From positions 2,700,501 through 2,764,500 of the forward strand of contig NZ_CP007806.1 in assembly GCF_000219535.2 (NCBI RefSeq): 64,000 nt of DNA, written 5' to 3'. The notes under the pieces are model-generated. The model had not been told where the DNA came from, made no database searches, and worked only from the letters and a program-made list of their open reading frames with translations. This document shows, piece after piece, positions 9,501-17,599 of this stretch. Both the position numbers and the translations under genes were made by a program. This DNA comes from Brevibacillus laterosporus LMG 15441. Lineage in GTDB: Bacteria > Bacillota > Bacilli > Brevibacillales > Brevibacillaceae. Numbering within the stretch: the stretch's first letter is position 1; each line of letters opens with the position of its first letter.

Positions 9501-12500
9501 CAACTCTTGGTCCAGAGTGAAATTTTTGATCAAATGGGACTGGGACAATACCAGCCGAGTCTTGGTGTCTGCAAGCATAAAGCGAATGCGCTCGATTGGG
9601 TATTCTGGGTCAATTGGTACATAGGCCCCCCCAGCTTTTAGTACCGCTAGCATCGCAACGATCATCATCGGCGATCTGTCGATAATCAAACCAACTTTTT
9701 CTTCTCTTCCTACTCCTCGTGCCTGAAGTGCATGCGCAAGGAGGTTTGCTTGTTCGTTAAGCTGTCGATAGCTCCACTCCTGTTTCTCAAATACCAGCGC
9801 AATCTTATCTGGATACAGCGAGGCCTGCTGTTCGAACAATTGCGGGATGGTAGCTGTGATCGGTGCTTGCCCTTGCTCTGAATTAAACTCTTTTAAAAGC
9901 TGATTCTCCTCCTCTGCCGTCATCATCTGGATGTCTGAGATTGGACTATTCGGATGTTTTAAGGCATGGATGATCAGTTGGTTAAGGTGGTTAGCCATTC
10001 GTTCAATTGTTTCGCGTTTAAATAAGTGACTGCTGTATTCCCAGTTGAAGTATATCTTGCCGTCCGTTTCGATGGCGAGTAACGTCAGATCGAACTTGGC
10101 CTTCTTCATCTCATAAGGAAGGGCAGTAATAGCCACGTCCGTAAGCTGAACAGATGCTAGTTCGAGGTTTTGCAGGGTAAACATTGTATCAAATAGAGGA
10201 TTACGACTCGTGTCACGGGCAAGTCCGAGCTTTTCAATTAGTTCTTCGAGCGGATAATCCTGATGCTCATAGGCTAATAGGACGCTTTCACGTACTTCGG
10301 CAATAAACTGGCGGAAGCTCTTCGCCGCTTCTGGCTGGTTACGCAATGCCAACGTGTTAACGAACATTCCCATCACCCGATCTACGTCGGCAGTTGGACG
10401 TCCCGCAATCGGTGTTCCGACACAAATATCTTCTTGATCAGTATATTTAGCTAGCAACATTTGATATAGCGCAAGTAAGGTCATAAAAAGAGTGACCTGT
10501 TCATTTTGGTTGAACGATTGTAGTTTGGCTGTCCACTCGGCAGGCAGCTCAGTCTGAAGTATCTCTCCAGCAAACTGTTTAACCACAGAACGTGGATAGT
10601 CGGTTTGAAGCTCCAACACCGGAATTTCATCAGCGAACTGATTTAGCCAGTAAGATTCCTTTGTAGCAAATGATTGTAACTGGTTACGTTGCTGCTGCCA
10701 AACGGCATAATCCTTGTACTGAATCTGAAGTTCTGGCAATGTTTCACCAGCATAAAGTTTGCTGAATTCGTCCATAAACAGGCTCATCGAGACACCGTCG
10801 GAAATGATATGGTGCATGTCAATCACAGCCACATAGGACTGTTCATCCAGTTGAATCAGACGAGAACGCATCAGAGGCGCCTGTCCGAGATCAAATGGCT
10901 GAATCGCCTGCTTAATCATCTCATCTCGCTTTGCCTTGCTGGTCTGAATAAGTTCAAAGAGTAGCTTTACTCTTGGATGAATTCGTTGCACCACTTCTCC
11001 ATCCACGACAGCAAAAGAGGTGCGTAGCGCTTCGTGTCGTTCGATCAGTTTTTCAATCACACCTGTAAAGCGCGGGATGTTAAGCGGACCGTTAATTTCC
11101 AGCACAAGTGGCATGTTATAGGCCGTTTCTACACCAGCGAACTGATTGACGACATACATACGTTTTTGTGCAGAAGAAGCAGGGTAATAATCGCTTGTCC
11201 CGACAGGTAGGATCGTTAACTCGTCTGAGCTGTTCTCTTCCTTCTGCTGTTGCAGGATTTGCTCTAGGCAGTCCGCCAGCTCTTGAAGCGTTGGTTTTTG
11301 AAAGAATGCGGAGAGCGGAACCTTCACCCCGAATTCCTTTTGAATGCGAGAGATTACGGTAGTCGCTCTAATCGAGTGTCCCCCACGCTCGAAGAAATGG
11401 TCGTTACGGCCGATACGCTCAACTTGTAAGACGTTACCCCAAATATCCGCCAGTCTCTGCTCCAATTCGCTAATCGGTGGTTCAAAAGGACGATCTGGCA
11501 CATGTACACTGTCTGGTTCCGGTAAGGCACGGCGGTCTACTTTTCCATTTGCGGTAAGCGGCAGACTGTCGAGTTGGATGAAGAACGTTGGAACCATGAA
11601 CGGTGGCAACTGGCTATTCAGGTATTGGCGAAGACCTACATCACTCAGCTCCTCTGTAGCCACGTAATAGGCACAAAGGTTGGTGTCAAAGGCTGTCACA
11701 ACAGCTTCTTTCACCCCGGGATACTGAAGCATTCTGGTCTCAATTTCTCCAAGTTCGATGCGATAGCCTCGGATTTTTACCTGTTGATCAATCCGTCCAA
11801 GGTATTCAAGCTGTCCATCTTGGCTTATCCTTACAAAGTCTCCGGTACGATAAATGGTCTGCTCTGGGAGAAGCGGATGTGAGACGAATTTTTCCGCAGT
11901 CAAGTCCGGTCGATTGAGATAGCCACGCGCAAGTCCTGCTCCGCCAATGCAGAGTTCGCCTGGTACCCCGATTGGTTGTAGCTGTCCGTTTGAGCTGAGC
12001 ACGAGCGCTTGTACATTCTGAATAGGACGTCCTATCGGCAGGTTATTGGATGCCTGAGTCAGCAAAGTAGATGTAGCGACGACGGTGTTTTCAGTTGGTC
12101 CATAGTTGTTGATAAGCTGATATGACCTTGGAATAAAGGTCTTTAGCTTGTCGCCACCAGTCAACAGTACACGCAATGAGCGGTTATCCAGCTCTTGGAA
12201 TAATTCACACATTTGAGTTGGTAAGAAGCTTACGGTAATTCCGTGTACTTCAAAATAGTGATTAAGCAACTCTGCATCGAGACGGATGTCATCAGGAATG
12301 ATGTGCAGAGTGGCACCTGTGATCAGTGTGGGGAAAATTTCCCAAACCGAAGCATCAAAGCCGAAACCTGCATATTTGGTTGTATGATCGGCTGCTGTGA
12401 GATCGAAGGACGTTTGATGCCACAAGCACAGATTAACAAGTGAATGGTGCTCGATCATCACCCCTTTTGGTTGTCCTGTAGAGCCTGAAGTATAGATGAC

Positions 12501-15500
12501 GTAGGCAAGACTATCTGGCTGAACAATCGCATCAAGCGGTTCGTCGGTCACTACTTGATACAGTCTGTCATCTGTAAGCAACAGAGTCTCGCAGATGTCA
12601 GTCCATTCCTCTGATGCTGCAGCTATGTCCCTATTACGGTGAACAAGCAAGATTTTGGCTTTACTATCGGATAGCATGTACTCGATACGTTCTGTTGGAT
12701 ACTCAGGGTCAATTGGCAAAAAGGCTGCTCCCGCCTTAACGATCGCAATCAATCCGATGATCATTTCCAAGGAACGGTCACTGAGAATGGCAACAATATC
12801 TTCCTGTCCCACTCCTTTTGTTCGCAAGGTCTGTGCTAAAAGGCTAGCTTTTTCATCTAATTCACGATAGGTCAGCTGTTGCGCACCAAATACCACGGCA
12901 ATTTGCTCTGGCATCGCAACCGCTACTTGTTCGAATAAGGTCAGTGCAGTGACGTCCTGCGGGATGCTCTTGAATGTGTTGTTTATCTCTGTAAGCAAAT
13001 GTTCTTTTTCAGCATCTGTCATCATGTCAATGTCTCTTAGTTTGATGTTTGGGTCAGCAATCACTTGATTGAGGATACTCAGATAATGCTGAATCATCCG
13101 CTCTATTGTTTCCTGACAAAACAGTTGGGTCCGATATTCCCAGTCAAACACAATTTTGCCTTCACGTTCCGCCGCTACCACTGTCATGTCGAATTTGGCT
13201 ATTTCGTGCGTGAATTCATAGGAACTCATTTCGAGGTTTGCCATCGCAAACGTGGAAACCTCAATGTTCTGTAAGGAGAACATAATGTCAAACAATGGAT
13301 TGCGGCTTATATCACGCTGTACATCCAGCTTTTCAATCAAAGTTTCAAGCGGGTAGTCCTGATTTTCAAACGCTTTGAGGCTATTAGCTTGGACTACACC
13401 TAGGAATTGGTTGAACGTCTCATCAGACTCAAGCTGGTTGCGCATTGCAAGCGTATTAACAAACATTCCCATCACATGTTCTAGTTCAGCTAGCTGACGT
13501 CCGGCAATCGGTGTTCCGATGACAATATCATTTTGGCCCGTGTACTTGTGAAGCAGGACATTTAGTGCGGCTAGCAGGGTCATATACAAGGTACTGCCCC
13601 GTTCGTTGCAATAGGTCAGCAAACGCTCACTTTGACTTTCGGTTAGCTCGAACTGAATGCGCGAGCCAGCGAATTCCTGTACAGTCGGACGCGGGAAGTC
13701 AGTCGCAAGCTCAAGGACAGGAATGTCACCGCTAAAGGTATCGAGCCAATATTTCTCTTTTACCTTTGCCGCACCACTTTCCATGATTGCTTGCTGCCAC
13801 ACGGCATAGTCCTTATATTGAATCGCAAGAGGCGGCAATTCTTTACGGGCGTAGAGTTGCGTCAGCTCATGTAAGAAAATGTTCATGGAAACACCATCAG
13901 AAATGATGTGATGCATATCGAGTACGAGTAAATGCTCTTGCTTGCCAATTTGGAAAAGTCCAACTCGTGACAGTGGAGCCTGACTTAGGTCAAAAGGCTG
14001 AATAAATGTCTGGACCTCTTCTTGCAATAAATCTTCAGTGGTTTCGATATAAGAAAACGGCATTTCTACATCTTTATGAATCTGTTGCATCAGCTTATCT
14101 TCCACGGTGACGAAAGAAGTGCGAAGCGATTCATGGCGCCGGGTCAATGCACGAACAGCATCTTGTAGAGATTCGACATCAAGCAATCCGTTAAGACGTA
14201 CCATCAACGGCATATTATAAGTTAATTCCGCGCCATCGAATTGGATACTCACATACAGACGTTTCTGTGCAGAGGTCGCCGGATAAAAATCGCGGGCTTC
14301 TGTTGGAATAAGCGGCGGTAAGGCATCCTTATCGGCCTGTGTGATGTAAGCCGCCATCTCCTCGATGGTTGGACGGTTAAACACTTCTTTGAGCGGATAC
14401 ACGATACCGAATTGTTTGTGGATTCTAGCAACCAGTAACGTTGCTTTAATTGAATGGCCACCCCGTTCGAAAAAGTTATCAGTAATCCCTACTTGTGTCA
14501 GTCCGAGCACATCGACCCATATTTTTGCTAGTTGTTCCTGCGTTTGATTCTTCGGTGCAACATATTCACTTTCACTAAAAATGTTCTCCGGCATCGGGAG
14601 TGATTTATGATCAACTTTGCCGTTAACAGTAAGTGGTAGGGATTGGAGTTCTATAAAATAAGCTGGCATCATGTAATCTGGTAGCTCTGTTGACATATAA
14701 TCACGCAGTTCGTTGATACTTACTTCATCAGCCGGCACGTAGTACGCACAAAGAACTGCATCGCCAGCGATCTCCTGCACAGTTATGACCGCTTCATTTA
14801 TCGCAGGATGCTTCCGTAGCAAGGTCTCGATTTCCCCAGTCTCGATACGGTGACCGCGTATTTTGACCTGATTATCGATGCGACCGTGAAAAATTAAATT
14901 CCCATCTTCCGTCCAACTCACAATGTCTCCTGTACGGTACATACGCTCATCTGGTTCAAATGGACTTGCTACAAACTTTTCGGCTGTAAGTTCAGGAAGA
15001 TTGTGGTAGCCGCGAGCAAGACCTACACCACTAACACACAGTTCACCAGATATTCCAATAGGCTGAAGCTGATCATGAGCAGTTAACACGTAAGCACGGG
15101 TATTCGCAATCGGACCGCCAATCGTAATCGGCTTATCTACTCGCATGTTGCGAGAAAAGGTAGAAACGATCGCGTTCTCTGTTGGACCGTATTCGTTAAT
15201 TAGTTCGATACGAGCGTTAAGGTTTTTACTCTGACGGATGACGTTCTCTGTCAGTTTATCTGCCCCCAAGCAGATCAAGCGTAACGACTGAGTCTCTTCA
15301 GCAGTCATGGTATCGATGATTGCACTGTACATGACAGGTACGGTAATAAAACTTGTTACGTTCCAGCGCAGGATATGACGTTTAATCGCCACTGGATCTT
15401 TAGCATCCTCAGTCGGTAGAATGACCGCTTTCGCACCGGCGATCAGTGGTGAGAACAAGCTAATGACGAAACCGTCAAATGCGAAGGAAAAGAGCTGCAA

Positions 15501-17462
15501 CACACTGTCTGTCTCACAAAATTGATACTCACGGCTACGCCAATAGATTGTATTAACCACATTTCGGTGTTCAATCATGACCCCTTTTGGTTTACCGGTG
15601 GTGCCAGAAGTGTAGATCATATAAGCCAGATCAGAAGGTCTATTTACCGACTCAAGCGGGCTATTGTCAGTGTCGTCGTTTCCAGTAGTTATCGAAATCA
15701 GTCTATAGGATGAAACATTCTCCCCAAGAGTAGAAGTAATGGTTTTATGCAGATGCTCTTGGATCAAAACCAATTCAATATGGCTATCCGTTAAGATGTA
15801 CTCGATACGCTCTTTGGGATATTCTGGATCGATCGGTACATACGCGCCCCCTGCTTTGAGAATTGCAAAAAGTCCTACAACCATCTCAATGGAGCGTTCA
15901 GCTACAATACCGACTAATTGATTGGGTCCAACACCCTGTCTTCGCAATACACGAGCTAGCTGGTTGGCTTTCTCGTCTAGTTGTTGATAGGTCAGACTCT
16001 GTTCATTGTATGCAATCGCGATGGCATTCGGCGTGCGAGCAACCTGTTCCTCAAACAATTGATGCAACGTTTTCTCGTTCGGAAAGTCTACTGCCGTGCT
16101 GTTAAATGTAGCAAGAAGCTGTTGTTTTTCCTCATCTGTGACTAACTCATAGCTATGGACAGCTTGATGAGGTTCTGCAATGACTTGCTTCATCAGCTTT
16201 GTTAGATGTGCACCTATACGCTCGATAAACGCTTGGTCATACTTGTTTGCATTGTAGCTTAAGCGAATCGTGAATAAATCTCCAGGAATGACAACGAGAT
16301 GAAAGTCATAGTTCGTCATCTCATGGGCATCCACGCTGACTACAGTAAAACCCAGTTCTTTGTCCCATTCAGTCTGATATAGTCCCTGATTATCTACATG
16401 ATTTTGAAAACCTATAATATGATTAAACAGATCGCTTCCAAGTCCAGACCGGGACTGAATATCGGCAAGCGAGACATATTCATAGGATTTAGCTTCCAAG
16501 GAGTTCTGCTTCACCGCATTTAGCAACTGGCTAAATGTCTGCTCATTTCCACTTTTAATTCGTACAGGTACGGTATTGATAAATAGGCCGACAATTTGCT
16601 CCACATCCTCAATTTCTGAGGGACGGCCTGAGACAACCGAACCAAATACGACATCTGAGGTGTTATTGTAACGCTGTAGCAAAAGACCCCAGATCGCTTG
16701 AAATACATTGTTTGACGTGGTCTGATGCTCGCGGGCGATGCGGTAGATTCCCGCGCTTAGTTCTTTATCTACAGGAACGGTTACTTCCCCATAGGCAAAA
16801 CCATCAGAATGTGTAAACTGATGTGCCATAACCGCAGGCTTTTCATAAGCAGAGAGGTAGTTTTCCCAGTAGGTAATGGCCTCAGTCTGATCTTGCTTTT
16901 GCAACCAATGAATATAGCTGCTATAGGGTGTTGTCTTTTCCTTGACTAGGGCCTGATTCATGACTAGCATTTTGTAGAAACGGAAAAAATCCTGCATGAC
17001 AATGCCAAAGCACCAACCATCCATCAAGATATGATGATGACTCCAAACCAATTGATACTCCTTTTCTTTGGTCAAAATGATGCTTATACGCATTAGGATA
17101 TCTTTGGAGAGATCAAAGCCTCTTTCTCGATCAGCTTGGAGTAAAGCCTCGATATGTGCCGTTTGTTCGTCGCAAGAAAGGTTTACAATATTATGAAAGG
17201 CAACAGTGGTCTTGCGTTCTTTTAACACAACTTGGCGTGGTCGCTGTAGCTTTTCGTAAAGAAACAGCGTACGGAAAATATCATATTTGCTGATTAAATG
17301 GTTTAGGCTTTGTTCCACATAACTAACGTTGAGGTCACCTTGAATGATCAGCCTCATCTGTTCAAAGTAAGCATGCTGGGTGTCACCAAGTAAGGAGTGG
17401 AAAAGCATTCCCTCCTGCATGGGTGATAAAGGGTACACCTTTTCGATTTGATTATTTTTCAT
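3162..17462 (-). CDS. NRPS subunit 4: four modules, terminal C domain and SET domain
   Basis: A 4766-aa synthetase: C-A-PCP x4, then C-SET. The first C domain (HHHILMDG about 142-149) is the type that accepts a D-configured donor, as expected after the E domain of subunit 3. Adenylation cores (TSGTTG/TSGSTG) lie near 614, 1652, 2683 and 3721; PCP serines (GGHS) near 1001, 2026, 3070 and 4110. Specificity residues I aligned to GrsA: module 1 DGIICGEIVK (unassigned), module 2 DAWFLGNVVK (Leu), module 3 DGFFFGIVFK (Ile/Val-like), module 4 DFWNIGMVHK (Thr, exact textbook code). No epimerase is present. After the Thr module comes a fifth C domain whose HHxxxDG is NHIISDG (4295-4301), a linker, and a SET domain from about 4640 to the C-terminus. 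There is no thioesterase or reductase, so chain release must use the C domain, the SET part or a separate enzyme. Ribosome site GGGAG lies nine bases before ATG. It is the last synthetase and is followed by the AdoMetDC-like gene. Confidence 0.95.
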   Translation of the reverse strand: MKNNQIEKVYPLSPMQEGMLFHSLLGDTQHAYFEQMRLIIQGDLNVSYVEQSLNHLISKYDIFRTLFLYEKLQRPRQVVLKERKTTVAFHNIVNLSCDEQTAHIEALLQADRERGFDLSKDILMRISIILTKEKEYQLVWSHHHILMDGWCFGIVMQDFFRFYKMLVMNQALVKEKTTPYSSYIHWLQKQDQTEAITYWENYLSAYEKPAVMAHQFTHSDGFAYGEVTVPVDKELSAGIYRIAREHQTTSNNVFQAIWGLLLQRYNNTSDVVFGSVVSGRPSEIEDVEQIVGLFINTVPVRIKSGNEQTFSQLLNAVKQNSLEAKSYEYVSLADIQSRSGLGSDLFNHIIGFQNHVDNQGLYQTEWDKELGFTVVSVDAHEMTNYDFHLVVIPGDLFTIRLSYNANKYDQAFIERIGAHLTKLMKQVIAEPHQAVHSYELVTDEEKQQLLATFNSTAVDFPNEKTLHQLFEEQVARTPNAIAIAYNEQSLTYQQLDEKANQLARVLRRQGVGPNQLVGIVAERSIEMVVGLFAILKAGGAYVPIDPEYPKERIEYILTDSHIELVLIQEHLHKTITSTLGENVSSYRLISITTGNDDTDNSPLESVNRPSDLAYMIYTSGTTGKPKGVMIEHRNVVNTIYWRSREYQFCETDSVLQLFSFAFDGFVISLFSPLIAGAKAVILPTEDAKDPVAIKRHILRWNVTSFITVPVMYSAIIDTMTAEETQSLRLICLGADKLTENVIRQSKNLNARIELINEYGPTENAIVSTFSRNMRVDKPITIGGPIANTRAYVLTAHDQLQPIGISGELCVSGVGLARGYHNLPELTAEKFVASPFEPDERMYRTGDIVSWTEDGNLIFHGRIDNQVKIRGHRIETGEIETLLRKHPAINEAVITVQEIAGDAVLCAYYVPADEVSINELRDYMSTELPDYMMPAYFIELQSLPLTVNGKVDHKSLPMPENIFSESEYVAPKNQTQEQLAKIWVDVLGLTQVGITDNFFERGGHSIKATLLVARIHKQFGIVYPLKEVFNRPTIEEMAAYITQADKDALPPLIPTEARDFYPATSAQKRLYVSIQFDGAELTYNMPLMVRLNGLLDVESLQDAVRALTRRHESLRTSFVTVEDKLMQQIHKDVEMPFSYIETTEDLLQEEVQTFIQPFDLSQAPLSRVGLFQIGKQEHLLVLDMHHIISDGVSMNIFLHELTQLYARKELPPLAIQYKDYAVWQQAIMESGAAKVKEKYWLDTFSGDIPVLELATDFPRPTVQEFAGSRIQFELTESQSERLLTYCNERGSTLYMTLLAALNVLLHKYTGQNDIVIGTPIAGRQLAELEHVMGMFVNTLAMRNQLESDETFNQFLGVVQANSLKAFENQDYPLETLIEKLDVQRDISRNPLFDIMFSLQNIEVSTFAMANLEMSSYEFTHEIAKFDMTVVAAEREGKIVFDWEYRTQLFCQETIERMIQHYLSILNQVIADPNIKLRDIDMMTDAEKEHLLTEINNTFKSIPQDVTALTLFEQVAVAMPEQIAVVFGAQQLTYRELDEKASLLAQTLRTKGVGQEDIVAILSDRSLEMIIGLIAIVKAGAAFLPIDPEYPTERIEYMLSDSKAKILLVHRNRDIAAASEEWTDICETLLLTDDRLYQVVTDEPLDAIVQPDSLAYVIYTSGSTGQPKGVMIEHHSLVNLCLWHQTSFDLTAADHTTKYAGFGFDASVWEIFPTLITGATLHIIPDDIRLDAELLNHYFEVHGITVSFLPTQMCELFQELDNRSLRVLLTGGDKLKTFIPRSYQLINNYGPTENTVVATSTLLTQASNNLPIGRPIQNVQALVLSSNGQLQPIGVPGELCIGGAGLARGYLNRPDLTAEKFVSHPLLPEQTIYRTGDFVRISQDGQLEYLGRIDQQVKIRGYRIELGEIETRMLQYPGVKEAVVTAFDTNLCAYYVATEELSDVGLRQYLNSQLPPFMVPTFFIQLDSLPLTANGKVDRRALPEPDSVHVPDRPFEPPISELEQRLADIWGNVLQVERIGRNDHFFERGGHSIRATTVISRIQKEFGVKVPLSAFFQKPTLQELADCLEQILQQQKEENSSDELTILPVGTSDYYPASSAQKRMYVVNQFAGVETAYNMPLVLEINGPLNIPRFTGVIEKLIERHEALRTSFAVVDGEVVQRIHPRVKLLFELIQTSKAKRDEMIKQAIQPFDLGQAPLMRSRLIQLDEQSYVAVIDMHHIISDGVSMSLFMDEFSKLYAGETLPELQIQYKDYAVWQQQRNQLQSFATKESYWLNQFADEIPVLELQTDYPRSVVKQFAGEILQTELPAEWTAKLQSFNQNEQVTLFMTLLALYQMLLAKYTDQEDICVGTPIAGRPTADVDRVMGMFVNTLALRNQPEAAKSFRQFIAEVRESVLLAYEHQDYPLEELIEKLGLARDTSRNPLFDTMFTLQNLELASVQLTDVAITALPYEMKKAKFDLTLLAIETDGKIYFNWEYSSHLFKRETIERMANHLNQLIIHALKHPNSPISDIQMMTAEEENQLLKEFNSEQGQAPITATIPQLFEQQASLYPDKIALVFEKQEWSYRQLNEQANLLAHALQARGVGREEKVGLIIDRSPMMIVAMLAVLKAGGAYVPIDPEYPIERIRFMLADTKTRLVLSQSHLIKNFTLDQELINLDDPTLLHQGDVSNPEAVDLHSQHLAYVMFTSGTTGQPKGTLTTHANIIRVVKDTNYVDLNRTDTLLQISNYVFDGSTFDIYGALLNGAKLVMMNRHEMLDVHALSYLITTHRISVIFMTTALFHTLVDVNLECLGNVRKLFVGGEKMSPKQARKALAYLGPDCFYNIYGPTESTVFATYYHIFEIKEDMSSIPIGKPLSRTQLYVLNKHLHLVPIGVPGELYIGGEGLIRGYLNRQDLTDEKFIPSPFNPEERLYKTGDLVRWLPDGNIEYLDRADNLVKIRGFRIEPDEIAVQMKEHPQVKEAVVLVKHDQTNQAYLCAYFSAHSEIGIAELRDHLSNRMPEYMIPAVFMELEMIPFTPNGKLDRRALPEPSLELYASQYVPPTTPTEERLCQIWSEVLGVEKIGVHDNFFERGGHSLRATMLSASIEKQLEVEFSIQQVFLHQTVKEMANAISISDRKAYHAIQPVEKRAYYPTSPSQRRLYFINQFEGASISYNMPLIVRLDGDLDLSKLQNALDMLIQRHEAFRTSFEMRGEEVIQLIHDQVSLPLTLVEIDEETLRRTLSDYIQPFDLSKAPLIRAMIFRVTSKQHVLLIDMHHIISDGTSLTLFLHELNQLYLGNELSSLTIQYKDYAVWQREQCQVSGREERFWLDTFAGELPVLEMPTDHSRPTITDYAGDVISFELDKQQTAQLLTFVHETNTTLYMNVLAAYNLFLARYTGQDDIIVGTPTAGRLKADVEHVIGMFVNTLAIRNSPVMSKSFREFLGEVKANVLHAYEYQTYPLEELIEKLDIQRDRSRNPLFDTMLTVQNIEFADNTISGLKMTPYEYTHNAAKFDLTLSVLERDSKLYFEWEYRTSLYKRTTMERMAKHFLTLLMGAITQPDLSMGQLIMVNEAEKQQLIYDFNQTDANYPRESTIHAWIEKQVRLTPDRVAVTYGDKHLTYRELDEQANRLANRLLQQSQHQRNPLIGILLDRSERMIISILAILKAGGAYVPIDPEYPVERIAAIVEDTGMDMLITESHHAEIYEAFAEVHPINIDQLDEWEKQPAKLLTKPIGTQDDLAYIIFTSGSTGRPKGVMIEHRNVIRLMTNDRMRFDFTDNDVWTMFHSYCFDFSVWEMYGALFYGGRVVIVPKEIARVPKDFIQLLKQERVTVLNQTPTAFYSLIQEEAKGKEKELAVRYVIFGGEALAPIQLHKFHERYPATQLINMYGITETTVHVTFKEITLAEMNKNQPNIGTPIPTLTVYILDEFQQPVPIGVKGEIYVGGEGVARGYLHQPDLTAERFVPNPFIPDQKMYRAGDLARWLDDGTLEYLGRLDHQVKVRGFRIELGEIETCLLQHDAINEALVIAIDDAGSTALCAYYIATHELSISELRRHIGETLPSFMIPAYFIGLDTFPMTVNGKVDRKALPKPDASTLTLNRYVEPQGELEEKLDMIWSEVLGRSRVGREGNFFELGGHSLKAASLISLMHKETGVKVPLKVLFQTPILWEVAEYIKKQDAGTYIALELLEKRPYYKASPYQRYTYERAAGEISYNIPFAITLEGKLNVERLRDSFQTMINRHESLRSSFDVVDDEVVLVVHDELCFDLPVMVAEEEQVSELVQAQVRPFDFHEAPLLRAVLIRSEEEKHTLFVDMNHIISDGTSLSVFMDELMQLYAGHELPELTVQYKEYTYWLDQWLTSEEGKRQEQFWLKYFDGDIPQLELPTDFPRPDQKKFDGEKIFFQVDAKRTKLLHEFSEAHSVTIYITLLSAFYVLLQKYTDQEDIIVGTWQAGRPREEFNRVIGLFINTLAFRANPRGDLNFQEFLTDVKENIVHCYENQLYPFEMITEKLAIPTVENRTPLFDAVFSMLNYEMNDIEFDSLHVVPHPFEFKICEYDIYLEAIEKHDFIHFSLGYSVELFKQSTIEEMAQDYLSLLDELLNNAQAKLAEVGITIKDKQAVKNEVRLATSEVAIAMAPELSPPSTNRIYPETVPYHPFEPTKDRVEVINRAEFGDGVISKTIIQPGEIVFRFDGPQLPYQTLYTLQKHSGLFVEDPYCMGKVLHSCDPNTVVDMDTQVFTAVKEIKPGDYITMDYETTEDELYRQFECGCGASKCRKIITGRFMRARN

Positions 17463-17509
17463 GTCGGTTACTCCCTATTTTTTTCTCCCTAGGTATGTAT
17501 GAGTGAACA

Positions 17510-17583
17510 TAACAAGGAAGAGATATGTGAGCCGTAAGTTGTTTTTGAGCCTAACAGCTCACATTCCCTTTTAACCCTTGTTA
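17510..17583 (-). repeat. Nested inverted repeats between NRPS subunits 3 and 4
   Basis: Two nested 8-bp perfect inverted repeats: outer TAACAAGG (17510-17517) with CCTTGTTA (17576-17583), inner ATGTGAGC (17525-17532) with GCTCACAT (17557-17564). They fill the 137-base gap before the last synthetase gene. In the mRNA this would form a long interrupted stem with no T-run after it, so it is more likely an RNA-stability or processing element than a terminator. Confidence 0.55.
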
Positions 17584-17599
17584 ACAGGACGGCAGTAGA

